The position numbers were made by a program, and so were the translations under genes. Shown here piece by piece: positions 45,500 to 57,084 of a stretch of DNA of 64,000 nucleotides. This DNA is from Eretmocerus hayati (lineage: Eukaryota; Arthropoda; Insecta; Hymenoptera; Aphelinidae). The DNA lies in the NCBI GenBank assembly GCA_029851415.1, contig CM056744.1:58863797-58927796 (forward strand), read 5' to 3'. The notes beneath the pieces were generated by a model. It had not been told where the DNA came from, did not search any database, and saw nothing but the letters and a program-made list of their open reading frames with translations. Each line of letters begins with the position of its first letter. Within the stretch, counting starts at the first letter, position 1.

Positions 45500-46914
45500 T
45501 GAGCACCCAGCCATCCATCCAACTCGGCACGTTCTCTTCAGGTGTCGTTACACGTGAACAGAGCGTGTTCAGCATCATTCCAGTTGTTCCCGCATGACTC
45601 ACATGCTTGGGATATCCTCTTCTTAAACTGGGTCAGGTAGGCAGCGAAGCAACCATGGTCACTCAATGCCTGCGTTGTCCAGTAATCTATCTCTCCGTGG
45701 GTGCATTTGGCCCTTTTGGCTACGTCACGGTTCAGCCAGTGCGTCCATCTGTCGTTTGCAAATGGCGAATCCTACTCAATTTTCCATTGCTCGAGGGTGG
45801 TTCCCTTCTCGTTGTCGCGGATGATCTCCTTGATCGTTGGAGTGAGCACTCCTTCGGCTCCGATCACTGTTTGCTGGTCCCAGATCCTCACTCTCTCCGC
45901 GTTGAGCAAGTGGATGAGTGGTGTCCCCGCGAACAGGCAAGCTGCGTCTCCTGACACGGTGTGGTAGGCACGGATGCTCCTCAGAGCCGCTCTCCTGGGT
46001 ACAGGCCCCATTCTCTTCTCGATGATGGCCTTCTCTACTCTCTTCCCCCACACGGGTGCACCGTAGAGCATGATGGAAGCGCTCACGGTGTTGAGCAGTC
46101 TATGGCTCTTATGTTTCGGTCCTTCGATGTTCGGCATTAGCCGTTGACGAGCCACTCCGACACTGCTCATCTTCTGCGCGGCTTTTCGGATGTGTTTCTT
46201 GAATGACCACTTGTCGTCAAGCCATACACCCAGATATTTCAGCTCTGTCTTGCGTGGTATCTCGTGCCCGTTGATGTGAAGATGGGCAAGTCGAATTCTC
46301 TCCACCTCGTGACCACTATGGCTTCGCACGTTGGAACAGCCAGCTCTAGGAGCCTGCCGATCATCCACTCGTAGACTCGGGCCAGCGCCTCGTTTGCGCG
46401 TCTGCTCAAGAGCTCTTCGTTGTCGGCCCAAACTATGAGTCCCGCATCGTCCGCAAAAGCCACTATTATCACACCTTCTGGCACTCGGATAGACAGTAAA
46501 CTGGCGTACTGGGTGTTCCAGTTGAACGTCTCGGAAACTGATCCTTGTCCGATTCCGGTGGACAGATCTCAAACCTCTTGTCCCTCGTCGGTGTCGTATA
46601 CGAGGGTCCTATTCCGTAGGTAGTCGCTCGTGACTGCTAACAGGTAGGGTGGGTTTCCACCTGTCTGGGATGCGTACATCCCCTCCCAGCTCGCACAGTT
46701 AAATGGGTTCTTTATGTCTAACGCGATGATCGCGAAAAAACCCCCTCTCCCCTGGTATGGTCTCCCTACCGCCGTTTGGACCCTCTCCTGGACTGTCTCA
46801 ATTGCGTGAACACTACTTCGACCTTTCCGAAACCCAGACTGCATCGGTGAGAGCCCGCTGCTCTCTTCGTCGGCTACCTCTACCCTGTTGAGAACCATCT
46901 TCTCGCCCATTTCC
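45500..46914 (-). pseudogene. R1-like RT catalytic half, copy E3 (left of the insertion)
   Basis: Reading down from 46914: MVLNRVEVADEE, SGFRKGRSSVHAIETV, IIALDIKNPFNCASWEGMY, then after frameshifts VIIVAFADDAGLIVWADNEE and RKTELKYLGVWLDDKW. A stop near 45775 and further frameshifts follow. The catalytic FADD is intact but DIKNAFN reads DIKNPFN. This copy is more decayed than E1 and E2. Confidence 0.8.
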
Positions 46915-46918
46915 CCGA

Positions 46919-47655
46919 CACGGTGTCCTTGAACAGACTTCAAACGAGCCGGAAGACCACGTTGCCAAATCTTTCCTTAAATGATTATTGAGGGCTCGAA
47001 TAACATCTTCGAATTGTTTTTATAATCGCCGACGTTGGGATTCTCGGAAATCGATCTTCATGATTTTTTTCCGAGAAAAACGTCGAAAAACGACTATGAC
47101 ACGCTGTGGTGATGATGAACGTTCAGTCATATGTTTCAGATTCCACCAGGATCTCGTTAGAAAGTGCAGATGGTCGATGACACTCTATCGTGAATTATTC
47201 GCAATGTAATGCGTAGAGGAAGGGATAGGCTTCGTGAGTTCTGGCTAATGCTTGGGTAAAGATTCAGATGGCGAATATAGAGAGGTCCACGTACCTATAC
47301 TGGGGAATTTCCCGTCTGCTCACGGCCTTCTCTCCTTTTTACTCACATTGGTCTCGATAATACGTACACAATGCCTTGCACTCTCGGCAAGGTCCTTGTC
47401 GCGCAACAAAGGCTCTCACTTGGGTTCTGGGGAGCTTGCAGGTATATCATGTCTGCTCTATATCTCGCATCTGAGTGGAGGGGTAGTCATATTGTAGTTC
47501 CAAGACGTGATTGCTTTTATGGAGAGCATTGACTCGAATTTTGGGTATTGTGCATGGAAAAGGTGGTTGGGAATGCAGAAACTGGGAAGAGACATAAAAA
47601 ACTGCTCCAAAAATGTTCAGCAAATGACGTGCAAGATGATCGATTGCCCGTATCT
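46919..47655. repeat. Left arm of element P
   Basis: The left inverted arm pairs with 55112-55653 and, after the nested insertion, with 49110-49290. Matching runs include GCTCGAATAAC, GTGCAGATGGT, GGTATATCATGTCTGCT and TCCAAAAATGTT. The frames within it are unconserved between arms, so I regard it as non-coding. Confidence 0.8.
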
Positions 47656-49109
47656 GACTTACCTACGTCTGGCATATGAATAGAGGTACTCGTGCCACGT
47701 GAAACGTTGCAGCACGCAATGTCTCACCCCTCGAAAACCCTCGTCGTCACCTCGGGCTGGGGGAACCAAAAATTAACCCTCGCAACTTTTGTTTGTCTTT
47801 GAGGTTTGCCCGAGGTGACAAGTGGACAACTTCGAGATATTTGAACGGGCCGAACGCTCCCGCCACCAAGGTGGTGGCAGCACCTACCGGCCCATCGTGT
47901 CGGGCAGCGTGGCGCTTGCGCGGGCTGGAGGAAGTCGCGCTGAGCGTCGCCGGCCAGCAATTCATGGATGGCTGCCGCCCGGTGCACACCTCCCAGTGTT
48001 AGTTGTCGCCGCGTCGTCGCACTCCAGGAGTTAACCTGGCCCATCGCTGAGTAGTGACCCGCGTGTGTGTGTGCACCAAATACTTTGAACAGTGGAAAGT
48101 GTCACAAAGTAGAGGTGACAGTGGTAGTGCCAGCCTCGCACAGCAGTACGTTTTGCCCAGCCCGGACGCCCTAAACGACCACCCGGGGCTGCGGCGCTGT
48201 GCTGACCCAGTGCCGAGGACTGTTTTCGGAGCTGAGTTCGCCGTGTAGCTGAGTTGCAGTGTGTCGAGGGTAGCTGGGAACAGCCCAGCTGTGGATTGCG
48301 GTGAGTGAGCCTAATAATGCTCCCCAAGTGTGCGCCCACCCTCGTGCTTGTGCCCCACCGCGGGAAGTCGTTCGTCCGGTACTAACTCCTGCGGGTTGTC
48401 TGTCATCGTCAGGACGACGTGGTGGAGTCGGTCTCCGACAAGCGACCTGGTCGCACCACCCGCCGACCCCCCCCCCCCCGCGTCGTCACCGCGTCATCCT
48501 CAAGCTCTCGTGGTGTGACAATCGCGTAATTTTCTTCCTAGCCCGCGATTTTAGCCATCGTTGATCACGCGCGGCTTTACCGCGGCCATTCTGAGTAATT
48601 TTATATCCGGTGGAGACGAAGTCACCGCGAGAGTTGGGGAGGGCGCGGGTCCGCCATGACGAATAGGCAACTCCCCTCCGGGGTTAGCCTTTTCGAACAA
48701 GTGTATGTGGGCTTTTACGCTCTAAAGTGAATTTTGGTATATTTTTCGCGGTGAGTCTATTGGACGATTTATGGACAGTGGATGCACAGATCCGCCCCAG
48801 AGGGTGCTGTAATTAGTTTTATTGGCCTGCGTGCCTCGAAATGAGAGTTCCTAATAGCAATAAATTCCGTTTGTAATCTCGTAAATCCGGAGAGTGATTA
48901 TTTCGATACGATATATATACAGTGTCCGCAGAATATTTTCGCGATTTTCAGGTGCTCCCAATTTGCCCCACTGTCCCGCCCCTCGTGGCGCGGGGTGCCT
49001 GGCCCTGACCTGATCCGGCCCAAAATAAATGAGGTAGCGTTGGGTGGGTTTAGTATTTCAGGTGAATGTTCCAGATTATCCCTGACCCATCTCGCCCCAC
49101 GTTACAGTC
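47656..49109. other. GC/CpG-rich interior of element P, promoter- or first-exon-like
   Basis: The interior is strikingly GC- and CpG-rich (about 47700-48700) compared with the AT-rich arms. It contains a donor-like GCG|GTGAGT near 48299-48306, acceptor-like pyrimidine-AG sites and a CCGCCATGA start-like context near 48652. Short frames exist but none is recognisable. The composition fits a captured 5' region of a host gene (promoter, first exon, start of intron 1). That is inference: no parent gene is visible in the window. Confidence 0.45.
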
Positions 49110-49290
49110 GATATACTTGCAAGTCAATCGCTCAACATTTTTGGAGTAGTTTTTCATGTCTCTCTTCAGTTTCTGCACTTATGCCTCCTTCGCCATGCAT
49201 GATACCCAAAATTTGGGTTGATTCTATTCACAAAAGCAAGCACATCTTAGAACTACGATGAAACTATCCCCTCAACTCGAATGCGAGATG
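49110..49290. repeat. Inner piece of the right arm of element P
   Basis: In reverse complement it continues the arm after the nested element: TATCTCGCAT-, TTTGGGTAT- and CTCCAAAAATGTT-like words pair with 47463-47650. This shows that the right arm was once continuous with 55112-55653. Confidence 0.8.
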
Positions 49291-49700
49291 TACCCTGATA
49301 GAAAGTTCTTCAGATAGTTTGACGCCCAAGTCCAAGTTGGATCCAACTGTGGACACAGGTTTGATCAAGAATGTAATGCTCCTTTGATCCAACCTTGATC
49401 CAATGTTTGATTTGGAGTGTAAACATCGTCTGCTGTGCGGGTATTTATTATTATGCGAGTAGACAGATTGCGGTGCGCCAGTTATTTTTTATACCATTGC
49501 TGAATAGTATATCGTGGACAAAATTGGAGCTGTCTCATTCTCTGCCCCGTGATTTACTCAGAAACTCATTGTATGCCACTAATATTTGTCATAAAAGGTA
49601 ATTATTGATGGTCAAGAAGTTCGTTCATTACAGGTTATATTTTGGTGAGTCCGTTAATTATTGAATTTTTACTCATCAGATGTGACAAATTGCGAGAGGC

Positions 49701-51875
49701 ATGATGAGTGAGAAAGCTGAAAGAGTTGCATTGTTGAATCGGGTGAGAGTACAAAAACATAGAGAAAACAATAAGCGATTGAAGCTTGAAGCATCATCTT
49801 TTGAGCCTTATACACTGGGTGGCCTATCATCTGGCCAGGATGGAGATGAAGTATCCAATAAAATTCCAGGTATTGGGCCCTGCTCATCAGGTAATTCAGC
49901 AGCAGTTGAATTACAAACTCAAAATGTGCACCAGAGTCTCGAGAGTTCCAATAGTGGAGTTACACAACTCAATAGTGAAACTAGTAGTGTTCTTGTCTCC
50001 CTCTGCAATTATCAACACAGTGATGATGAAAATGATTCTCAAGAATCACTTGCTGAATGTTCAGCTAGTGATAATATTGATGGGAAGGATTTGAAAACTT
50101 AGCTGAGGCAGTGGGCATCAAGAGATATACCATATTACAAAACTGATTCACTTCTTAAAATACTGAATCAACATCATCTGGATCTTCCACGGTGTTCCAA
50201 AACTCTTCTCAAAACTGACCTCCAGTTGAGCCATCAAATCAAGAAATTTAATGTGTGTAATCCATTGGACATATCCGAGTATGTATATTTTGGTATAGCA
50301 ATTCATTTGCACAAAATTCTCAACATAGAGCTGCACCCAGAGAACATCCTGCAGTTGCTCATACATGTAGATGGGATGAGTCCATATAAATCAAGCCCAT
50401 TCAATTTTTGGCCAATACTTGGACTAATCTTTCATCAGTTTGCAACATACAAACCATCTGTGATTGGTGCCTATTATGGGAAAGGGAAACCTTTCTCAGT
50501 TGATTTGTATCTTGATGATGTGATTGCAGAGCTTAATCATTTGTGTAAGGAAGGGATTGTAATCAAAGGCAAGCATTTTGAGATCCAGATTAAATGCTTT
50601 TGTTGCGATAAACCAGCTAGGTCATTTCTGGAGTGCGTGGTTAACCATGGAGCTTATTATGCTTGCGAACGTTATTGGGTGACTGGATTCTACTACCTAG
50701 GTCGTGTTGTTTATCCATTGAGAGAGTGTCAGCAGAGAACAGATGAGTCTTTTAGAAACCGAGAGAACCCAGAACATCATGATGGAACCTTGCTAAGCCC
50801 TTTGCTGAAATTGAGGGATAAAAATGACAAGCCTTTGGACTTGACTAAGTTGTTCATTCAAGAATTTATGCACGCTGGCCCATTGGGAATAATGAAAAAA
50901 CTCATGACGGAGAATTGGTTCTCAGATGATGATCACTTGACAAGAGAAATGAAAATCAGGGTATCATTAAGACTTGCAAACATTGCTCATCAAGTACCTT
51001 CAGAATTTGAAAGGACCACTAGAGAATTGAACATTCTACATTATTGGAAGGCGAAGGAATACAGATTGATGCTGACACAGATTGGACCTTTTGTGTTGGA
51101 AGGAGTGTTGTCAAAAGATTAATATTTTCATTTTCTCCTCCTGTTTGTTGCCTGCAGAATTTTGTGTAGCAGAAATTTGTACAAAAAATTTGCAGCCCAA
51201 GCAAAAGTCTATCTTGAGCGCTGTGTTCTTCTTAGTGAAGTCATATATGGCCTAGAATTTGTTGTACTCGTACCTCACATTATAAGTCATCTTTCTGAAG
51301 ATGCAGAGAATATGGACTGTCCAATAAGTGATGTTGATGCTTTCATCTTTGAGGGTTATTTGTGTGAATTGAAAAAAGCATTGCGGAGTGTAAACAGGCC
51401 TCTGGCCCAAATTTGTAAGAAAGTTGAAACTGATTTAGAGATGAATCACAGAGAGGCAGTTTCAACTTTGACTTTGCGGATCTTGAGTCAAAAGAAATTA
51501 GGAAATCTGTACCATGTCCAGAAATTGAAATATCTTAATTTTGAAGTAACTGTTAGTAAGCCAAATAATGTTGTGTCAATGAGCGATGGATCTATTGTAG
51601 AAATTCAGGACTTGATTTGCTCCTCATTGCAAGTTGATGCCACAAAGGTGTACTTATTGGGACAAAAGTTGGAAGTAATTGGATCTGCATTTAGCTATCC
51701 AGTACCTTCTTCAGAATTGCAAATCTTCTCTGTCAGGAGAAATCACACATGTGAAATTGTTAAATTCCGTCTCAGTGAAATTTCCTGCAAAGTCATGCTA
51801 TGTGAGATCTTTGAATTGTCTTGTGACGGAAAAAAAATAATCTCCATCCCAATTCTCCCAATGAAAGCCTCATGA
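49701..51875 (+). pseudogene. Tnp2/DUF4218-like transposase of element N, two in-frame stops
   Basis: A single frame of about 724 codons is interrupted only by TAG at 50100-50102 and TAA at 51120-51122. An N-terminal basic stretch (RVQKHRENNKRLK) and an acidic Ser-rich linker lead to LRQWASRDI. Then come HVDGMSPYKSSPFNFWPIL (first acidic residue near 224), CFCCDKPARSFLECV (near 303), ACERYWV, RTDESFRNRENPEHHDG, FMHAGPLGIMKKLM and PSEFERTTREL. The C-terminal part has HIISHLSEDAENM, FIFEGYLCELKKALRS and PLAQICKK, equivalent to the DUF4218 domain of plant CACTA transposases. I recognise close relatives in invertebrate genomes. Only two stops and no frameshift imply recent death, or readthrough. 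Confidence 0.8.
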
Positions 51876-52593
51876 ATTCATCAACTCCGAGGTTTAACCC
51901 GTTTGTTGCAGAATTCTTCCTATCAAAAATGATTGTACCTGGATCAAATTATGCACCTGAACCGAGGAATTGGTGATATTGATTAATGTATCATTCGTAT
52001 TTTATCAAGATTTCTAATCAGTATTTATAATGATTTCTACCATATATGTATAAATCATGTAAACAGTAATAAAAACTCGTGTTTTTTATTCTAATATCCT
52101 CTTAATGAGACAAATCCAAATGAGAGAAAGACCAAGGTAAAACGCTGCAGAAATGAACAAAAAATAATGAAATCCAAAACTCTTCTCCGTTTACATTGTC
52201 GGTGTATACATGTGCGCAGGCGTGGGCGCACGTGTGTGTGTGTGTGTGACCATCTTCCCACCAAAAAAATGTAAAAAAAAGTAGCTCTGAATTTTTTTCT
52301 CAATAATCCGAAACCCTTCCGTTTTCAACTGGGCAGCTATTAATATCAAAAAGTTGTTGGTTTTTCTCACACAATTCATCACGAGAATCCGGTCCAGGTT
52401 TTACATCAACAAGGTACGTGACCAAATTTGCAAGGTAACCTCAAAGTCTCTATCTTCAGTACGCATTTGTCAAAATTTCGTCAAGTTTTTGAGGCAAAAG
52501 TGATCAGAGCCAGAGATATCTGTTTTCATTACGAGCTTAGATTCAACTCTGCTCTTAAGAGCGTTATTCTGTATTCAATTTTTCTATCAACAG

Positions 52594-54602
52594 ATGTTCC
52601 TTGTAATTGAAATTTGTGAGGCCAAGAACAACCCTATTTGGGAGAATCCATTCGTACTTGTTCCTACAACGTTTTTGAAGCCTCAAACTGGTGACTCGAT
52701 TGTCAGATATCCTAGTCCTCCATACTCGTATGATGACACTGTGTCACTTCAAGGTTTCGTAGAGTCACAAGCGATTCCTCCTCCAAGTTGGGAGGAAAAG
52801 AAGTGCATCATACATAATGTCGCAGGTATAAAACATTTTCTGTAAGAATGGACCGATAACATAATCTATGTCTCTCATGATTCAATTCTCCACGACAGCA
52901 AATCATCAAGTAGGTCTCCAGATGCTTACAGCTATCAGAGCTACCAAAAAAACACAAAAAAAGAGAAGCAAGGCTATGATCAATCAACAAGAGAAAAACT
53001 TGGTTCCTTTATCTACAATGGTGACCAAAGTAAGGGAGCAGAATAATGTAACCTGGGCTCGGAACAAGCCTCAAGCAGCTTTACTTGGACCAAATTTGGC
53101 TGCACCCCAAAGTATTCCAGAAACAGTTCTTACAGATATATAAAATGTAAGCAGCCCTGAGATCAGCTCTGAGACTATTACATTCCCCATATCCGATACT
53201 GGTAACAGTGGCTCACTCCAATTTGGTACCAATAGTGGAGATCAGTATTCCGTAGAGGCAACGAAAGAAGTTCTGTTCTCTGTACCATCTCTCCCAGTTG
53301 CTGAAAACTCTGACGCTGGGGTTTTGCATTGTTCATCTCTATCAAGTCAAATCTGTGAGTAATGTTTCTGAAAATTTTTTTAAAGTCTAATATATTGATA
53401 AGAATTGATTTAGATCATTTCTTTTCTTTTAGCAAATGCCCCACCTACCAACAGCGGAGAACATGTAAATGAAACTGCAACACAAAATCTAAGTATGGAC
53501 TCTGTAGCATCTGTAGATGTGGCCCAAAACATTAGCATTGAGCAAATAGAGACGGACACTTCAAATATCTCAGAACCTCAAAACAACATTCAGTATGTTG
53601 TGATGTCTAAGGATGATTTTCTTGGTGAGTTTGATTTTCCAACTTATAGAGGATAATATTACATACATTTGGCTAATGATATTCTTGTTGAACACCAGTA
53701 GATTGAATTCAATTCATGACAGAGTTACTCTCTAAGCTAAAATTTAATATGATATTGCTCGTACACACCAAAATGTACCATTTGAGATACTAATCTTTGA
53801 AAATTCGGGGCTTTTAAAGGTGTGATTGCTCATCTGGAGTTCAAAATACCACAAATAATTGGGAAAGTTATAGAGCAGAAAGTGATCCCAAGGTTTGATA
53901 CAGTTGATGAAAATATGAAACAGCTAACAAATATTGCAGTCGAGCGCTCACTCAACAAAAATAATATCTTGACATTTGACAAGTTGAAGAATCTGCACAA
54001 CCTTTCACTGCCTCTGCTCACCTCTGATCAGTTTCTTATATTTGATTACAACATCAGAGCGAACACTCAAGAGATAAGATCTAATTTGGTAAGGCTTGAT
54101 TCTTGATTTTATCTTAAGCTTTTCATCGAGTATCCTCTTCAAAATCTCATTATCTTTTGATTTTATTTCAGAAAAAGTTCATCATCTCCACTACTAGCAA
54201 CGTGCCTGATTGCATGGATAATGTCAAATTTGTAGTGGAAAGATTCATCAGCAATGAGATTTTGTGCCGGTATACCTCTCAAAGACCCAAAAAGGATCCA
54301 AAAACCAATAAAGTCAAACCTATTTTCAAGATGACCGCTTTTTCTTCATGCCTATTTGGTAAGTTTTGTACCAATGTTGAAAAAAAGTCTTCATCTATTT
54401 ATTGAGCATTTTGTCCCTTTCAGAATCTTTTTTGCATGTTTATACAGTTGATGGGAAACCTAAAATTACTGATAAAGTGTACTTCAAAGGTGTTGGAAAT
54501 CTGATCAATATTGCCCGTACTATTGTGGCCAAATCAGATCTTTCTGTAACAGCTCCATCGACTGATGATGGTTTACCTGAAGAAGAGGAAGAGTCAGTCT
54601 GA
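52594..54602 (+). pseudogene. Spliced DUF4806-like gene of element N
   Basis: Six coding exons can be traced: 52594-52825, 52899-53354, 53433-53624, 53820-54088, 54172-54358 and 54424-54602, with GT-AG borders and matching phases. The first encodes MFLVIEICEAKN and SWEEKKCIIHNVA. A Lys-rich stretch (TKKTQKKRSKAM) looks like a nuclear signal. The last exons contain LKNLHNLSLPLLTSDQFLIF, VERFISNEILCRYTSQ and KVYFKGVGNLINIARTIV, the pattern of DUF4806. A TAA at 53141-53143 breaks exon 2. An upstream exon ending at about 52411 (AACAAG|GTACGT) is possible. DUF4806 proteins often accompany such transposases; their role is unknown. Confidence 0.7.
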
Positions 54603-55111
54603 TAAGAATTCAATCCTGGTATCAATGTATTCAGCACACGATAATTGTGTCAAGCATTTTTTTATATCATTTCATCCCACTGTTTGTATGAATTTCTGTA
54701 TGATAATGATCTCCAATCATTTGAAGAAGATCATATTGTCGAAAAAGAGTTTGAATTTTGTGTTGAGTTGTACAAAATTGTGTCCAATGACACTCCATTA
54801 TTTTCAATAATAAGAATAAAATTGTAAAATAAATTTCTTTCCTAAGATAACCGTAGTTCAGTAATTCCAATCAGCTACCGTAATAATAGCTTAATAATCT
54901 CAATAGAGATTTAATAAGAGCGTTATACAAAGAAAAAAGAACTACTGTAATATATATAGTCTATTAAATCGTGAAGTTGGCTTAGTAATTGGATGAATTT
55001 GATCAAGGTTTGGTCCAACGAGCATTACATTGTTGGATCAAAGTTGGATCACACTAATCCAACGTTGGATCCAACCTTGACTTCCATTTGAATACACTTT
55101 CTATCAGGGTA

Positions 55112-55653
55112 TAGCAGACATGATATACCTGCAAGCTCCGCAGAACCCGAGTGAGAGCTTTTGTTGCGCGATAAGGACCTTGCCGACAGTCCAAGGCATT
55201 GTGTACATATTATCGAGACCAATGTGAGTAAAGAGAAGAGAGAGTCGTGAGCAGATGGGAAATTAGCCGATATGGGTATGTGTACCTATCTATATTCGCC
55301 ATCTGGATCTTTACCCAAGCATTAGCCAGGACTCACGGAGCCTCTCCTTTCCTCTACGCATTACATTGCCAATCACTCGGAATAGAGTGTCATGCACCAT
55401 CTGCACTTTTTGACGAGATTTCGGCAGAATTTGAAACAAATAACTGAGCGTTTATCATCACCAAAGCGCATCGTAGTCGTTTTTTGACGTTTTTTTCAGA
55501 GGAAAATCCTAAAAATTGATCTATCCGAAAATTTCAACGTAAGCGACTTTGGAAACGATTGGAAGCTGTTATTCGAGCCCTGAACGATCATTCAAGAGAA
55601 TATTTGGTGAAGTTGTCTTCCGACTCATTCAAAGTTGGTTCAAGGGCACCGTG
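55112..55653. repeat. Outer piece of the right arm of element P
   Basis: It is the reverse complement of 46919-47462, including CTCGGTT-like and GCATTACATTGC words. It ends at CACCGTG next to the CCGA target duplication. The 66-codon frame at 55247-55447 lies inside the arm and is not conserved in the other arm. Confidence 0.8.
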
Positions 55654-55657
55654 CCGA

Positions 55658-57010
55658 TGTTGTCGAGCATGCTGAGAGGGCGTTGACCCCCTTGACCTCT
55701 TGGTATCAGAACGAGCTTCTGGCGTTCTCATTAGTCCGGAAAGCTCCCGCGCTCAGACAGGTGTTGGAGAGGTCGAGAAGTGAATCTGGCTTGTATTTCA
55801 AGCTCAGTTTCAGAGCCTCGTTTGGAATGCCGTCCAGGCCAGAGGCCTTGTCATTTGGCATCCTCTCCGCCGCTATGGGGAGCTCTTGCATGGTGTAGAG
55901 CGGGATTGGGTCTTCGCTTTCCAGAGAGAAAGTAGCCCTAGACTCTTCTGCTGGTAAAAGATCTTCCGAGATGTAAGGTTGCCGCATAAGATGGTGCTGG
56001 GTTGCCCTTCCGAGGTCGGACCTTTGACATAACCACGCACTATGGGGAGGCCCACGGGTCTTCGTTCACTATGTCACACAATTTCCCCTCAACACTTCTC
56101 TCTGCTCTTGCAAATGGCTACGATGAGTTCGACTCTCGCAGCCTTGTATGCCCTGTCATCTTCCGCTCGCTCCCCTGGGAACTTTTATCTCCTCCGTCAT
56201 CCAGTACTCTTGTTTCTTCTAAAAACATGGTGTTGTCTTGCGAGGCATCAACGCGTCGCAAGCTCTTGTGATGGTGGATGTAGCCATTGCCACAGCCTCT
56301 TCGACGGTGGTGTTCCTCGGGAGATCCTCTGCTGCCTCGATCGATTCCCAGAATCTGCCCTCGTCTAGCTTGCGTACCTGCCACCCCATCGGTCGTGGTT
56401 TACGTATCGTCTGTCCCTGTCTGTCAGTTCCAAGCTGAAACCGGATATGTCGATGGCCACTCAGTGTTCCCGTGTCCAGAACCTCCCACGATGTCAGACG
56501 TCCCATAAGCGACGGGCTCATGAACGTCAGGTCGAGGACCGGTGACGAACCTCCCTCCCGGGACTGAGTGTCATGCCGGTAGTAGGTGATAACCCCCGGT
56601 TCGTTCGCGAGCACTAATCCTAATGCCTCCATGGCATCAGCGAGTATTACCCCTCGTCTATCGCGTAGCCCCCCGCACCAACTCGGTTCCCACCACCAGC
56701 TCGTCTTCAAATTCGTGTGTCTTGAGCGACGGCGAATAATAGCAACTGAATACTGGTGTGCCTCCGATGGTCTTTCGGACGAAGCCGCGGCCTGTAGCTG
56801 TTGGTCCAGTCTCACAAATGGTAGGATTCATGATCTGAACGACAGCGGTCCCCCAGAGATCAGTTGTGGATCGGGAGAATTCACGCTTCCGAGGCGATTC
56901 GGAGATGATCAGAACATCGGTCCCCTCTCCTCTTGCAACAACGTAAGGGGGATCAATTGCGTGCCCGCTCTTCCTCAGGTTGGCTTGGATGAAATTAGCC
57001 ATTACGACCT
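55658..57010 (-). pseudogene. R1-like endonuclease and RT start, copy E3 (right of the insertion)
   Basis: Reading down from 57003: MANFIQANLRKSGHA, LIISESPRKREFSRS, CYYSPSLKTHEFEDEL, then a deletion that removes the GDFN catalytic block (the sequence jumps to SWCGGLRDRRGVILADAMEA). VITYYRHDTQSREGGSS and LSGHRHIRF follow; the S-D-H motif reads S-G-H. After a frameshift come KASGLDGIPNEALKLS and DLSNTCLSAGAF. The loss of GDFN and SDH means this copy could not nick DNA. Confidence 0.8.
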
Positions 57011-57044
57011 CTCCTCCGTTTGTACGTGCTCTTCGCGTGCTGGT

Positions 57045-57046
<2 letters not shown>

Positions 57047-57082
<36 letters not shown>
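57047..57082. repeat. (TC)n microsatellite
   Basis: A pure TC run lies between the 5' edge of R1-like copy E3 and the truncated family K fragment. Confidence 0.9.

Positions 57083-57084
<2 letters not shown>

Larger units (their letters stand above)
49293..55109 (+). mobile_element. Element N: autonomous-type CMC DNA transposon, target duplication TA
   Basis: The ends are CCCTGATAGAAAGT at 49293-49306 and its perfect complement at 55096-55109, with TA at 49291-49292 and 55110-55111. Imperfect similarity extends inward about 130 bp through TTGGATCC-containing subterminal repeats on both sides. It inserted into the right arm of element P, whose arm sequence resumes on either side. It encodes a transposase and a spliced second gene, both on the plus strand. 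The TA duplication and the Tnp2-like transposase suggest the CACTA/Mirage/Chapaev group. Confidence 0.85.
46919..55653. mobile_element. Element P: long-TIR DNA transposon, target duplication CCGA
   Basis: The ends are CACGGTGTCCTTGAAC and the complement of CACGGTGCCCTTGAAC, flanked by CCGA at 46915-46918 and 55654-55657. The uninterrupted R1-like copies at 43.1 and 11.9 kb show the pre-insertion sequence TTTTCCCGATATTG. The arms are about 0.73 kb and diverged by roughly a fifth. Without the nested element N it is about 2.9 kb. Termini starting CAC and a 4-bp duplication fit Chapaev-like (CMC) elements; the CACGGTG heptamer also recalls Transib, which however makes 5-bp duplications. No transposase of its own was found. 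Confidence 0.8.
44951..57050 (-). mobile_element. R1-like retrotransposon, copy E3, split by element P
   Basis: The 3' half lies at 44955-46914 and the 5' half at 55658-57050. The break falls within the codons for LSMLDNIG/KM of the RT: the right piece ends with that block reading up to NIG and the left piece begins with the equivalent of GKMYERM. CCGA is present on both sides of the inserted 8.7 kb. The 5' edge abuts a (TC)n run at 57047-57082. Confidence 0.85.

Noticed and set aside
46915..55657. Element P as a Transib (RAG-like) transposon because of CACGGTG ends
   Set aside because: The heptamer is similar to CACAGTG, but the duplication reads as 4 bp (CCGA), not 5, and no RAG1-like transposase is present.
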